DNA of 64,000 nt from Candidatus Centipeda massiliensis (GCF_900290285.1 NZ_LT985754.1:334299-398298), one strand, 5' to 3'; counted from the first letter of the stretch, positions 1 to 8,932 are shown. Numbers and translations are program-made. The notes: generated from the letters alone by a model not told the origin.

Positions 1-502
1 CTGTGCCGGAGGCGTTCTTCAGCTGCAGTACGTTTTCATTGGACGCAGCGGATGCGGTCTTCCCTGCCGCCCTTGTACGGGCAACGGCATGGCCCGCGCG
101 GATGTGGGCGTCATCGAGCGCGGCATCCGTGAGATCGACCGTGTTCTTCGTGAGGGTGGCAGTCGCCGTGCCCGTCTCTGCGAAGACGTATGCCACACCG
201 CCCCGCACGTCGCCCGCAAATGTGCCGCCCGTGCCCGTGACGGCGTTCTCCGTGAGTGTCGCCTGTACGTCCCCTGCATGGTCCGCCGGCAGCTTCACGG
301 AGGCACCCACCGCGTTCTTTACCTTGCCGCCCGTATTCGTGACCGTATTCTTTGCGGCGGTCGCCGTGAAGGACGCGCCGTCCGCAGAGGTAGTTTGCTG
401 CTCGATCTCTGCGCCCGCGACGCTGTTTGTCACCACACCCGCTGCCGCGACGGTGACGGCGTTCTCGGTCGCCGTGTATGCCGCTGCACCGCCAAAGGCG
501 TT
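1..502. repeat. Near-perfect long repeat inside adhesin gene, copy 1
   Basis: Appears identical to 1813-2314 over 502 bp. The offset of 1812 bp is a multiple of three, so the copies are in frame. Because copy 1 is cut by the window edge, the identical block may extend further. Beyond position 502 the two units diverge to moderate protein similarity. Confidence 0.9.
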
Positions 503-3500
503 CGTCGCCATCATGTTCACGCCGCTCACGCTGCCTGCCGTGCCCTCCACGAGCCGCGCCGTGTTCCCCGTCGCCGTGAGCGCGGTATCGCCCGCCGCCG
601 TGGCGCCAGGATCCCGCCGATAGGTGATGTATGCACCGCGGATGCTTTCCACGGCATTCGCCTTCGTCACGGTCGCAGCGTTCCTCTCGGCGATTACCGC
701 CGCTGTGCCGTCTTTCTGGCGGACAGAGGTGTCTATGCCATAGACACCCCCAAGCGTCGTGCCGCTCCCCTCGGCGCTGTTCTCCCGGAAGGTCGCCGTG
801 AGATCCGCCGACGCGTCCGTCTGCATCTCCGCATAGCTGCCCGCAAGATCTGCGATCTCCTTGCCCGCCGCGCTCGCACGGTTCTTCTCTGCGAGGAGCT
901 CCGTCTTGCCCGCATTCGCGTTTTGCGCGAAGATATGGCTGCCGTAGATTTGGCCCGCGCTGAGATCCGCCCCGCGCGCCGTGATCATGTTCTCCTCGGC
1001 GGTGAGCTTCAGATTCCCCGCTGCATTCCGCGCCTCGATGCTGCTGCCGGCGAGGGCTGCCGAGGTGCTGCTCTCGACATCCGTGAGCGCGGCACTGTTC
1101 TTTGCTGCAGTCAGTTCTGCCGCGCCGAACGCCTTGCCCAGACGCAAAATGCCGCCGTAGGCGCTGCCCGCCTTGCCGTTCGTGAGCGTCAGCGTATTCT
1201 CCGTGAGCGACCCCGTGACGGTACGCGTCGTCGCTGCCGTCTGCGCCAATGTGCCATAGGCGCCATCTACCTCTGCAGTGGTACCATGTGTGCCAAGCAC
1301 CTTGTTCTGCGTGACGGTGAGGCTGACATCGCCCGTCGTGCTCCCCGCCGAGGCGTAGCCGCCGTAGCTCTCCCCGTTCGTGACGGCAGCAGCGGCGAGG
1401 TTCAGCGTGTTGCCAGTGGTGACGGCGGCTGCCGTACCCGGCGTGCCGGATCCCGCACTATTTGTGCTTGCGTAGGAATTGCCGCCGTAGAGCTGCCCCA
1501 GGAACGTTCCCGCATCTGCCGTGACTGTATTCCCCTCTGTCCGTGCGGTCGCCGCCGCATTCACGGCAGTGGCATAGGTATCCGCACCGTAGACCGCCTG
1601 CCACGGAGCAGCTGCGGAGAGGGTGACGGTGTTCTCCGTCGCCGCCGCTGTGACGGGGGCGTCGCTGCCGACCGCCTCTGTTTTTCCGCCGTAGACCTTG
1701 TTCGCTGCTGTGAGGGTACCGCCCTCGAGGGTGACGCTGTTGCTGTCTGCCGCAGCCGTTGCGCCCGCGCGCTCTGCCGTGCCGGAGGCGGCGCCGCCGA
1801 TGAGCTCCTGCGCTGTGCCGGAGGCGTTCTTCAGCTGCAGTACGTTTTCATTGGACGCAGCGGATGCGGTCTTCCCTGCCGCCCTTGTACGGGCAACGGC
1901 ATGGCCCGCGCGGATGTGGGCGTCATCGAGCGCGGCATCCGTGAGATCGACCGTGTTCTTCGTGAGGGTGGCAGTCGCCGTGCCCGTCTCTGCGAAGACG
2001 TATGCCACACCGCCCCGCACGTCGCCCGCAAATGTGCCGCCCGTGCCCGTGACGGCGTTCTCCGTGAGTGTCGCCTGTACGTCCCCTGCATGGTCCGCCG
2101 GCAGCTTCACGGAGGCACCCACCGCGTTCTTTACCTTGCCGCCCGTATTCGTGACCGTATTCTTTGCGGCGGTCGCCGTGAAGGACGCGCCGTCCGCAGA
2201 GGTAGTTTGCTGCTCGATCTCTGCGCCCGCGACGCTGTTTGTCACCACACCCGCTGCCGCGACGGTGACGGCGTTCTCGGTCGCCGTGTATGCCGCTGCA
2301 CCGCCAAAGGCGTTGTTGATGCGGATCTCGGCACCAAACAGTTTGGACAGCTTGCCCTCGTTGAGGTCTGCCTTGTTGCTCCCAGCGGTGAGCGTCGTAT
2401 CTCCCGCCGCCGTCGCAGCGCCGTCGCGATTATAGGAAATCTTTGCCCCCGTGAAGCTGCCGCCGTCGTCGGTCAGCTTCGTCACGGTGATGGTGTTGCC
2501 CTCTGCGGTCACCTCTCCCGCGCCGTCTTTCTGCTTTGTCTCGGCAAGCGCACCATACGCATGGTACGAAGTGCCGCTCTGCACCTCTGCCGTATTCCCC
2601 GTGAGCTTTACCGTGAGGGCGGCATTCTCGGATGAGATGATGTCGGTATAGCCGCCGGCAAGGGTATTGGCAGTTTTGCCCCGCATGAGGGCGCGGTTCG
2701 CCGTCACCGTGGTCTCTGTCGTGCCCGCATTGCTGTTCCGCAGCTGGACGTGGCTGCCATACATCTCATTGGCCTTGAGCGCCGCGCCATCTGCCGTGAC
2801 CGTGTTCTCCTCCGCACGGATCTGCAGACTGCCCTTCGCATCGTGCGCCTCTATGTAGGAGCCGCGGAATGCGACATTGCTATCGCTCTCGCTCACGGCG
2901 TTGGTGAGGACGACACTGTTCTTGGCGGCGTGCAGATCTGCCGCGCCGGCCGCCCTGCTCAGGGTCAGCCGACTGCCGTACACCTGGTACGCCTTGCCGC
3001 CTGTGAGCGTGACCGTATTCTCGGCAGCGGATGCCGTGATCGCCTGCCCTCCTGCCGCCGCAAGCTGGTCGAGCTTGCCATCGGCGCCGCGTACCACCGA
3101 CGTAGCGCTCGTGAGCGTCCCGTCGATGCTGTTCTTCTCCGTCGTCAGGCTGAGCTTGCCCGTCTCACTGCTTACGGATGCATCGCCGCCCGTGATGTAG
3201 ACGGTCGTACCATCCGTCGGAAATGCCGCCGCACCGGCGAGATGCAGCTTGTTCTCGGAAGCGGTCGTCGTCGCCGTTCCCGCCTTTGTCGTCGCATTCC
3301 CCCAGCCGGCCAAAATTCTCCTCTGGAACGTGCCCCCGTTCGCCCACAGCTCGTTGCCGCGCGCCGTCGCCGCGGCAGTACCGGTCGCGTCTTCGGTAAT
3401 CGCCGACGTGTTGCCGCCATAGACGGTCTCCTTGAAGGTGCCGCCTGCGATGGTGAGCTGATTCGCATTTGCCGCAGTGGTGACGGCAGCAGCTTTCTTT

Positions 3501-4579
3501 GCACTGATGTCGCTGTATCCGCCTGCACTCACATACTTGAACGTGCCGGAGCCCGCCGCGATCGTGACGATGTTCCCGTTCGTCTCTGCCGTGCTCAGTG
3601 GAACGTGCGTGGCGCCTGCCTGCTGCTCTGCATGGGCGTAGCCGCCGTAGAATTTGTCTGCGCCCGCCTTTGCGGTCAGGTGGTTCTCATTTGCCTGCAG
3701 GGAGATGGAGGTCTTGGTCGGGCGCGCATACGCATATCCGCCATAGAGTTCCGCGACGGTATCGCCCGTGGTGAAGGTGAGGCTGTTGCGCAGCGCCTTC
3801 GCCTCGCTGCGTGCATCCGTTTCTGTTATGGCCGTGCCGCCGTAGAGGAATGTCGATGCGGCAAAGCTGCCGCCCGTGACGGACGCCTCACTGTCTGTCA
3901 CTGCTGCCGTGCTGTTGACGCTCTTGGTCTGTGCATAGGCTGCGCCGCCCGCAACGGTGATCTCACCGCCCTCGGGGACGCTATACGTGCCGCCCTCGAT
4001 GGTGACCTTGCTGTGCGCGACGTCTGCCACGCCCCGCGTCGCGCCGCCGCCGTCGCCCTCCTTGGACACGGCGAGACCGCCGATGATGCCCCGCTGCGCC
4101 TCAGGTGTGGTGGCGTCGAGCTTGAATGTGCAGTTCTTGATGGTGACCTCCGCGCCGGAGATCTTTGCGGTGCCGCCATGCTCCAGCCATGCGTTTGCGC
4201 CGATGGCGCCGCCGATCGTGCCGCTGTTCACGATCGCCTTGCCGCCCGCGTTCGTGCCCGTGAACTGGATCGTACCGTCGGTCGCGCTGATACTCCTCCA
4301 CGCGCCTGCGACGAACGTGGGGCGGTGGTAGCTGCCCGCGAGATAGTAGACCTCGGGCGATGCCCCGCCGCCGTCCGTGCCGACGGTGATGGTCGCCGCC
4401 GTGCCGTCCGTGCTGCCCGCGATGCCTTGGGACGCCACGGTATCCGTTGTGACGGTGCTGCTGACCATGGGGTCGGCAAGGGCGTACGGCATGCCGCCGA
4501 GCGTGAATGCACCCGCCGCGAGCGCGGCGAGGATGCGCGGGGTGAGGGATTTGGATTTGTGGGTGTGGTGTCGTTTCAT
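1..4579 (-). CDS. Giant repetitive surface adhesin, autotransporter-like (3' end outside window)
   Basis: Minus-strand reading frame of about 1,526 codons, open through the left edge, so the C-terminus (perhaps a beta-barrel anchor) is not visible. The ATG at 4579 follows a GAAAGGAGT ribosome site. The N-terminus is a long basic signal peptide (MKRHHTHKSK start, hydrophobic core, likely cleavage after the ALA near residue 35). The rest is low-complexity, rich in Ala, Thr, Gly and Asn. Short units of the form N-x-V/L-T-L-x-GG...YGG recur, typical of beta-helical passenger domains. On a larger scale a unit of 604 residues repeats: residues encoded at 1-1812 align with those at 1813-3624. Long open frames on the plus strand over this region are codon-bias shadows. 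The family is inferred from composition and signal peptide; no TPS or anchor domain is seen. Confidence 0.85.
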   Translation of the reverse strand, partial: MKRHHTHKSKSLTPRILAALAAGAFTLGGMPYALADPMVSSTVTTDTVASQGIAGSTDGTAATITVGTDGGGASPEVYYLAGSYHRPTFVAGAWRSISATDGTIQFTGTNAGGKAIVNSGTIGGAIGANAWLEHGGTAKISGAEVTIKNCTFKLDATTPEAQRGIIGGLAVSKEGDGGGATRGVADVAHSKVTIEGGTYSVPEGGEITVAGGAAYAQTKSVNSTAAVTDSEASVTGGSFAASTFLYGGTAITETDARSEAKALRNSLTFTTGDTVAELYGGYAYARPTKTSISLQANENHLTAKAGADKFYGGYAHAEQQAGATHVPLSTAETNGNIVTIAAGSGTFKYVSAGGYSDISAKKAAAVTTAANANQLTIAGGTFKETVYGGNTSAITEDATGTAAATARGNELWANGGTFQRRILAGWGNATTKAGTATTTASENKLHLAGAAAFPTDGTTVYITGGDASVSSETGKLSLTTEKNSIDGTLTSATSVVRGADGKLDQLAAAGGQAITASAAENTVTLTGGKAYQVYGSRLTLSRAAGAADLHAAKNSVVLTNAVSESDSNVAFRGSYIEAHDAKGSLQIRAEENTVTADGAALKANEMYGSHVQLRNSNAGTTETTVTANRALMRGKTANTLAGGYTDIISSENAALTVKLTGNTAEVQSGTSYHAYGALAETKQKDGAGEVTAEGNTITVTKLTDDGGSFTGAKISYNRDGAATAAGDTTLTAGSNKADLNEGKLSKLFGAEIRINNAFGGAAAYTATENAVTVAAAGVVTNSVAGAEIEQQTTSADGASFTATAAKNTVTNTGGKVKNAVGASVKLPADHAGDVQATLTENAVTGTGGTFAGDVRGGVAYVFAETGTATATLTKNTVDLTDAALDDAHIRAGHAVARTRAAGKTASAASNENVLQLKNASGTAQELIGGAASGTAERAGATAAADSNSVTLEGGTLTAANKVYGGKTEAVGSDAPVTAAATENTVTLSAAAPWQAVYGADTYATAVNAAATARTEGNTVTADAGTFLGQLYGGNSYASTNSAGSGTPGTAAAVTTGNTLNLAAAAVTNGESYGGYASAGSTTGDVSLTVTQNKVLGTHGTTAEVDGAYGTLAQTAATTRTVTGSLTENTLTLTNGKAGSAYGGILRLGKAFGAAELTAAKNSAALTDVESSTSAALAGSSIEARNAAGNLKLTAEENMITARGADLSAGQIYGSHIFAQNANAGKTELLAEKNRASAAGKEIADLAGSYAEMQTDASADLTATFRENSAEGSGTTLGGVYGIDTSVRQKDGTAAVIAERNAATVTKANAVESIRGAYITYRRDPGATAAGDTALTATGNTARLVEGTAGSVSGVNMMATNAFGGAAAYTATENAVTVAAAGVVTNSVAGAEIEQQTTSADGASFTATAAKNTVTNTGGKVKNAVGASVKLPADHAGDVQATLTENAVTGTGGTFAGDVRGGVAYVFAETGTATATLTKNTVDLTDAALDDAHIRAGHAVARTRAAGKTASAASNENVLQLKNASGT
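1813..2314. repeat. Near-perfect long repeat inside adhesin gene, copy 2
   Basis: Partner of 1-502. Identity stops at the codons near 2314, where the flanking parts of the 604-residue units are clearly diverged. This implies recent homogenisation or duplication of only part of the unit. Confidence 0.9.
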
Positions 4580-4605
4580 GGGGGTGACTCCTTTCTGGAT
4601 GCGTT

Positions 4606-4647
4606 TTATTTGTAGGGAGGTGCTTCCTTGTGGCGATGTTGTTTCAT
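4606..4647 (-). CDS. 13-codon leader-like ORF upstream of adhesin
   Basis: ATG at 4647 preceded by GAAAGGAGTCAC, encoding MKQHRHKEAPPYK and a stop, 26 bp before the adhesin start. Both the ribosome site and the first residues resemble the adhesin start (GAAAGGAGTCAC then MKRHHTHK). It may be a duplicated, truncated copy of the adhesin 5' end, or a translated leader. Whether it is translated is not shown. Confidence 0.4.
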   Translation of the reverse strand: MKQHRHKEAPPYK

Positions 4648-4715
4648 GATGTGACTCCTTTCGTGGGTGAAGGCTATTGAGGGGGCGATGGGTGTTTCTT
4701 TCCAATTCTTACTGT

Positions 4716-4745
4716 AGCATATTTCTGAAAAAAGCGTACTGTCAC
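4716..4745 (-). promoter_or_regulatory. Possible promoter for leader ORF and adhesin
   Basis: On the minus strand GTGACA (4745-4740) and TATGCT (4721-4716) are separated by 18 bp, about 70 bp upstream of the leader ORF. The match to a sigma-70 consensus is modest. Confidence 0.35.
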
Positions 4746-4887
4746 AAATAACAGGGGTCAAACGTCCTGATTTTCTGGAAAGCCTTGTATTTCCTAGGGG
4801 AAGGGGATTTTGGGGGAGAAAAATTTTTAGAGAATTTTGTTGGCAATCCCATGGAGAATACGATAGAATGATGACAGGAGGGATTCG

Positions 4888-5852
4888 ATGCTTGATACAG
4901 AGGAAGCGCGGCGTGCGCGCTACCGGGAAATCATTCAGAGCCTTACGCTGATGGACGATATATTTATGACGGCGGTGTTTCAAGACAGCCTCCCGTGCGT
5001 TGATCTTGTCCTGCAAATTATTCTGGATCGCCCGAATCTCAGAGCGACGCGCGTCGTCACGCAGGACACGCTGAAGAATCTGCACGGGCATGACCTGCGG
5101 CTTGACATTCACGCATTTGCGGACGGGCAGGAATTTAAGGAAGCACTGATAAATTCAGCACCGCCATCTTGGCGTATTCTTTTCGCCCTGCCTGTGTCAA
5201 CAAATCCTCCACATAGCGCAACGGCTATGCGTCCGGTTTGTTTCCTTGGCAGGACAAAAATTCTGCACCAATCTGACGGACTTCATTTTATCAGCGATTC
5301 CTTAACATTGAAATCCAGCGTGCAAAGAAGGGCGCGCTACCACAGCAGTATGATGGACGCAAATGCGCTGCCCGAGGGTGCAGACTATGTGAAGCTGCGG
5401 AGTCGTATGTAATCTTCATTACGGAGACGGATGTACTCGGAATGGGGCAGCCGCTCTATGTGATTGAGCGTGTGATTCGGGGCGGCGGCGGTCGATTTGA
5501 CGACGGTACGCATATCATCTATGTGAATGCGTCAATGGCGGATACGACTACGCCGCTTGGGCGGCTGATGCACGATTTTCGGCGTGTGCGGTCTGAGGAG
5601 ATGTACTATGAGGTGCTTGCAAAGCAGGCGGGAGCGTTTAAGAAACATGAGAGAGGAGAGATTCGCATGAATGCGGCATTGGAGAAGCTGATTGAGGAAG
5701 TCAGTGAGGAAAAAGTGGAACGTGCCAGAGAGACGGAGCGCCTTTCGTCTATTCGCCGCATGATGGAAAAACTGTCGGTCACAGCCGAAAAGGCGATGGA
5801 CGTGCTTGCCATTCCGCAATCTGAGTGGGGACGCTACAAGGCGATGCTTTGA
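4888..5852 (+). pseudogene. Rpn family nuclease/putative transposase, broken by MITE and frameshifts
   Basis: The N-terminal part (MLDTEEARRARYREIIQSLT...) and C-terminal part (...YVIERVIRGGGGRFDDGTHI... to a stop at 5852) together look like the Rpn/PD-(D/E)XK transposase-like proteins that are common and multicopy in Negativicutes. A 163-bp MITE at 5139-5301 interrupts it; removing the element plus one TTAA restores the local frame (QEF-NIEIQRAKKG). Two further frame breaks remain. One is near 5330, where a few codons seem deleted before ARYHSSMMDANAL (the frame shifts at the GCGCGC run). The other is near 5400, where KLRSRM* should continue as ESYVIFITETD. The downstream open frame from 5442 is therefore a piece of this gene, not a separate protein. 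The gene must be inactive. Confidence 0.8.
5139..5301 (+). mobile_element. MITE-like element, copy 1 (163 bp, TSD TTAA)
   Basis: Starts GGAAGCACTGATAAATTCAG and ends TTTTATCAGCGATTCC, with TTAA on both sides (5135-5138, 5302-5305). The interior carries the family's second palindrome around CCACATAGC / GCTATGCGTCC. It has no coding capacity. Confidence 0.9.
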
Positions 5853-5867
5853 GCAGTGTTTGACAGG

Positions 5868-5898
5868 AAAGGGACTGTGCCGTGCGCACAGTCCCTTT
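5868..5898 (+). terminator. Terminator-like hairpin after Rpn pseudogene
   Basis: AAAGGGACTGTGC and GCACAGTCCCTTT form a 13-bp stem with a 5-nt loop. Confidence 0.7.
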
Positions 5899-5914
5899 GT
5901 GTCCTGAAAAATTG

Positions 5915-5944
5915 TTGATGTTTCCGTAGGAATGCAGATATAAT
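5915..5944 (+). promoter_or_regulatory. Promoter of lipase gene
   Basis: TTGATG (5915-5920), 18 bp, then a perfect TATAAT (5939-5944), about 33 bp before the preferred start. Confidence 0.6.
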
Positions 5945-5976
5945 AGGGAGAGATTGTGGTAAAGGAGGAGTGGACG

Positions 5977-7293
5977 GTGGTGCTCGTACGTTTTTTGCTC
6001 GTTCTATGCGTCTTTTTGGCGCCGCTGCGTGCTCTTGCCGCTGCACCGAGTGATCTGCCATCGCTCTACTTCGTGTGTGCGGCGGCGTCGGAGGCGGCGT
6101 ACAGCGGGGAACTGCCGGAGCTGCTGCGTGCGCGTCTCGCGGCGGCGGGGTGGCAGATCGCGTCGTATGAGACGCCGGGGTACAAGGGGACGGTTGGGCG
6201 GTTCTTTCACATGGTGCGGAGATCGGAGGACGGGGGCGAGACGCATCTGATCGCCTTTCCGGGGACGGAGCGCGGGAGCGATGTGTGGACGGATCTGCGG
6301 CTCGGGCGTGCCGTGTTCGGTGGGACGACGCCCGCAGAGTTCCTTGCCCTGCGCGATGTGCGTGTGACGGATCGCAAGGAGACGCCTCTTGTGCATCGCG
6401 GATTCCTCGACTACACGCAGGCGGCTCTCTTTACGGATGTGATGCCCGGTTACGGCAGCCGTACGGCGGGCGAGGTGATGGCGGATGAACTGCGCGCGCA
6501 TCCTGCGGCGCAGGTGTTCCTGACGGGGCACAGTCTCGGCGGGGCGGCGGCAGTTCTGGCGGCGGCGCGGCTCTCGGATATGGGGGTGCCGGCGGAGCAG
6601 CTCGTTGTGACGACGTTCGGTGCGCCTGCGGTCGGGAATGCGGCGTTTGCGCGCCGCTATGAGGGGCGGTTTACACTGCATCGCGTGGTGATGAGCGGCG
6701 ATCCGATGAAGGATGTGCTGGCCGCGCCGCTCGGGTTTCAGCAGTTCGGGGAGCGTGAGGCATGGACGCCCGCGCGCTCTGTGGCGAAGTTCCCGCACGC
6801 GATGATCGTCTATGTGGATGCGGCGATCCGCCGTCTCTACGATGCGTATGGCGGGACGGGCGCCCATCTGTTCCTGCTGGGGCAAGCGAGCCGTACGAAG
6901 GGGCGGACGCTCTATGTCCCGCCGATTGAAACGGCACTGGACGAGCCGCTCGCAGAGGATGCACCCTATATGACGGCGGTGCTGCGTGATGCGCTCCATG
7001 TGCGGAATGCAGCGGTCGTGTTCGCGGCGGGCAGCGGCGGGCTGTCGGAGGAGGGGCTTCTCAGCGGGCTGAACGAGCATCTCGCGGCGGCGCGTGCCTC
7101 GGGCGCGGAGGAGATGGTCGCCTATCGGATTGCGGGGGCGAAAATCCGCGATGCGCATGAGACGTATCGTATCACGCTTGAGCGCGCCGTGTACGATATG
7201 GACGGCAATCTGATCGCGGCGGGGTCGCGCTCGGCACGGACGGGGACGCTGACGCCGATTGAGACGGTGCTGTATCTGTTTGCGCAGGATTAG
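5977..7293 (+). CDS. Secreted class 3 lipase
   Basis: Predicted triacylglycerol or phospholipid hydrolase with an alpha/beta-hydrolase fold. GTG 5977 is preferred because GGAGG (5964-5968) lies 8 bases upstream; the earlier GTG at 5956 has no ribosome site. The first ~24 residues (MVLVRFLLVLCVFLAPLRA...) form a signal peptide, so the enzyme is exported. IAFPGTERG is the class 3 N-terminal motif, VHRGFLDY follows, and GHSLGG near residues 183-188 is the nucleophile elbow with the catalytic serine. Downstream, SGDP and later His residues could complete the triad. The C-terminal ~130 residues are less typical. About 438 residues, single gene with its own promoter. The substrate cannot be told from sequence. 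Confidence 0.85.
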   Translation: MVLVRFLLVLCVFLAPLRALAAAPSDLPSLYFVCAAASEAAYSGELPELLRARLAAAGWQIASYETPGYKGTVGRFFHMVRRSEDGGETHLIAFPGTERGSDVWTDLRLGRAVFGGTTPAEFLALRDVRVTDRKETPLVHRGFLDYTQAALFTDVMPGYGSRTAGEVMADELRAHPAAQVFLTGHSLGGAAAVLAAARLSDMGVPAEQLVVTTFGAPAVGNAAFARRYEGRFTLHRVVMSGDPMKDVLAAPLGFQQFGEREAWTPARSVAKFPHAMIVYVDAAIRRLYDAYGGTGAHLFLLGQASRTKGRTLYVPPIETALDEPLAEDAPYMTAVLRDALHVRNAAVVFAAGSGGLSEEGLLSGLNEHLAAARASGAEEMVAYRIAGAKIRDAHETYRITLERAVYDMDGNLIAAGSRSARTGTLTPIETVLYLFAQD

Positions 7294-7296
7294 GAG

Positions 7297-7382
7297 CGCC
7301 CCTATCGCCTCGCCGCAGACTGAAGGCCTCCCCCGTGCGCCACCACGGGGGAGGGAGACCGCGAAGCGGTGGAAGGGGTGCC
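7297..7382. repeat. GC-rich stem-loop repeat (GCGCCCCT...AAGGGG family)
   Basis: Begins GCGCCCCTATCGCCTC, carries the inverted pair CCTCCCCCGTG / CACGGGGGAGG and ends GCGGTGGAAGGGG. The same blocks recur at 7913-8095, 8140-8205 and in the array at 13202-14030. Confidence 0.7.
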
Positions 7383-7453
7383 TGTGGGAGCGGCGACTCT
7401 TTTTCGATGGAGTACAGGTCGAGGCCTTTGAGCGATGGAGGAAAGGCAATCTC

Positions 7454-7852
7454 ATGCGTGACTACAAGTCAAAGTCAAAGCAATACGCAAAAGAGATGCG
7501 GCACAGCATGACGCCTGAAGAACGACGTCTTTGGTATGATTTTTTGTCAAAGCATTCCTGCCATTTTCGCCGACAGCAGCCCATCGGAAAATATATTGTA
7601 GATTTCTATGCGGTTTCACTGCGCCTTGCTGTTGAGGTGGACGGAAGTCAGCATTTCGAGGAAGACGTGCGCCTCTATGATGATGCGCGGACGAAATTTT
7701 TGGGGGAGCACGATATTCGCCTGCTCCGCTTTACGAATGAACAAATTCAAAGAAAATTTTCCGATGTCTGTGCGGCGGTTGAACGGGCGATTGCCGATAT
7801 TCAATTAGGGGATGATGTGTGCGGGGCAGAAGAGGATGGGCACGTGTATTGA
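7454..7852 (+). CDS. DUF559 protein (VSR-like PD-(D/E)XK endonuclease fold)
   Basis: About 132 residues; ATG 7454 has GGAGGAAAGG upstream. The sequence has the DUF559 signature: an N-terminal MTPEERRLWYDFL helix, FRRQQPIGKYIVDFY, then LAVEVDGSQHFE and a C-terminal LLRFTNEQI. The D in VDFY and the E and D in VEVDG are the presumed metal-binding core of a Vsr-like nuclease fold. DUF559 proteins often stand alone near repeats and mobile DNA, and no cognate methylase lies beside this one. The gene is flanked on both sides by copies of the GCGCCCCT stem-loop repeat. Biological role unknown. Confidence 0.8.
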   Translation: MRDYKSKSKQYAKEMRHSMTPEERRLWYDFLSKHSCHFRRQQPIGKYIVDFYAVSLRLAVEVDGSQHFEEDVRLYDDARTKFLGEHDIRLLRFTNEQIQRKFSDVCAAVERAIADIQLGDDVCGAEEDGHVY

Positions 7853-7912
7853 TGTCAGATCGTTGCACGAGTCATAGGCTACTCTATCGACAGAGAGTCG
7901 AATGAGCGAGTG

Positions 7913-8205
7913 GCGCCCCTATCGCCTCACTGCGTTCGGCACTTCCCCCGCATCGGCGGGGGAAGCTAAAAGAGCAGGATGGGCGTACACTAAAAGCCTC
8001 GTACGGACGAGGGAAGCTAATATGCCGCAGACGAAAAGCCTCCCCCGTGCGGCACGGGGGAGGGGGACCGCGAAGCGGTGGAAGGGGCGCCTTGGACGAT
8101 TTGTAATTTTCTGCCGTGAGAGAGCCACATGAGATACAAGCGCCCCTATCGGCTCACTGCGTTCGCCACTTCCCCCGCATCGGCGGGGGAAGCTAAAAGA
8201 GCAGG
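7913..8205. repeat. Cluster of stem-loop repeats between DUF559 and TRIC genes
   Basis: The 408-bp gap 7853-8260 holds no credible gene. It contains two copies of GCGCCCCTATCG(C/G)CTCACTGCGTTCG followed by CTTCCCCCGCATCGGCGGGGGAAG hairpins, plus CCTCCCCCGTGCGGCACGGGGGAGG and GCGGTGGAAGGGGCGC blocks. These are REP-like units of the same family as 13202-14030. Confidence 0.75.
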
Positions 8206-8260
8206 ATGGGCGCCGTGGACGGGGCAAGCGAAATAAGTGTCAAAAGGGAAGGATGAAATT

Positions 8261-8932
8261 ATGCTCGTGGAGGATCTATGGCGGCTGTTCGATATCATCG
8301 GGACGCTCGCCTTTGCTGTGTCGGGGGCGCTCGTGGGGCTTTCACGGCGCATGGACATCTTCGGCATCTCGGTGCTCGCGCTCGCAACGGCGGTCGGCGG
8401 CGGGATGGTGCGCGATATGCTGGTCGGCATCACGCCTCCGATGGCGCTGCGGGATACGACGAATTTTCTCCTCTCGGTGGGGGTTGCGCTCGCGACCTCG
8501 CTGCTCTATCAGTGGACGGCGCTGCACCGTATGCGGCGGCAGCGTCTGCTGACGATCTTCAACGTGTCGGATACGATCGGGCTGGCTGCCTTTACGATTA
8601 CGGGTGCACTGACGGGTGTGCGCGTCGGCGGCGAGGCGAGCTATGTGCTGCCGATCTTACTCGCGGCGACGACGGCGGTGGGCGGCGGCATGATCCGCGA
8701 CGTGCTCGCGCAGCGGATGCCCGTCGTGCTCTACGCCGAGGTCTATGCGGCGGCATCGCTCGTGGGGGCGTTTGTCTTTTGCACGCTGCGCTTTACGCTC
8801 GGAGTGGAGGCGGACTCGTGGCTCGCGTTCCTGCTCGTGCTCCTGATCCGCTTTGCGGCAATCCACTGGAACTGGAGCCTCTATCATCCGCGCCCGCCGA
8901 AGCGGCACCGTGAGGATAAAATGGAGGAGTAA
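8261..8932 (+). CDS. TRIC-type cation channel family membrane protein (UPF0126)
   Basis: 223 residues from ATG 8261, which has GGAAGGA 7 bases upstream; a GTG at 8237 lacks a site. Hydrophobic along most of its length, with about seven membrane segments. It shows the internal two-fold repeat of this family: GTLAFAVSGALVGL...GGGMVRDMLVG in the first half and GLAAFTITGALTGV...GGGMIRDVLAQ in the second. Bacterial homologues are trimeric intracellular-cation-type channels or glycine-related transporters; the substrate is not evident. The C-terminus is basic (RPPKRHREDK). Followed by a strong terminator, so monocistronic or last in its unit. Confidence 0.88.
   Translation: MLVEDLWRLFDIIGTLAFAVSGALVGLSRRMDIFGISVLALATAVGGGMVRDMLVGITPPMALRDTTNFLLSVGVALATSLLYQWTALHRMRRQRLLTIFNVSDTIGLAAFTITGALTGVRVGGEASYVLPILLAATTAVGGGMIRDVLAQRMPVVLYAEVYAAASLVGAFVFCTLRFTLGVEADSWLAFLLVLLIRFAAIHWNWSLYHPRPPKRHREDKMEE

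Noticed and set aside
89-4615. Very long plus-strand open frames (848 and 621 codons) over the first 4.6 kb
   Set aside because: They lie exactly codon-on-codon opposite the adhesin, are Arg/Cys-rich and patternless, and lack ribosome sites. The minus frame has a signal peptide and repeat motifs.
5442-5852. Independent small protein gene
   Set aside because: It is the C-terminal part of the Rpn pseudogene: reading frames can be stitched across the lesions.
6004-7455. Minus-strand open frame of 483 codons opposite the lipase
   Set aside because: Arg/His-rich shadow of a GC-rich gene; the plus strand carries GHSLGG and a signal peptide.
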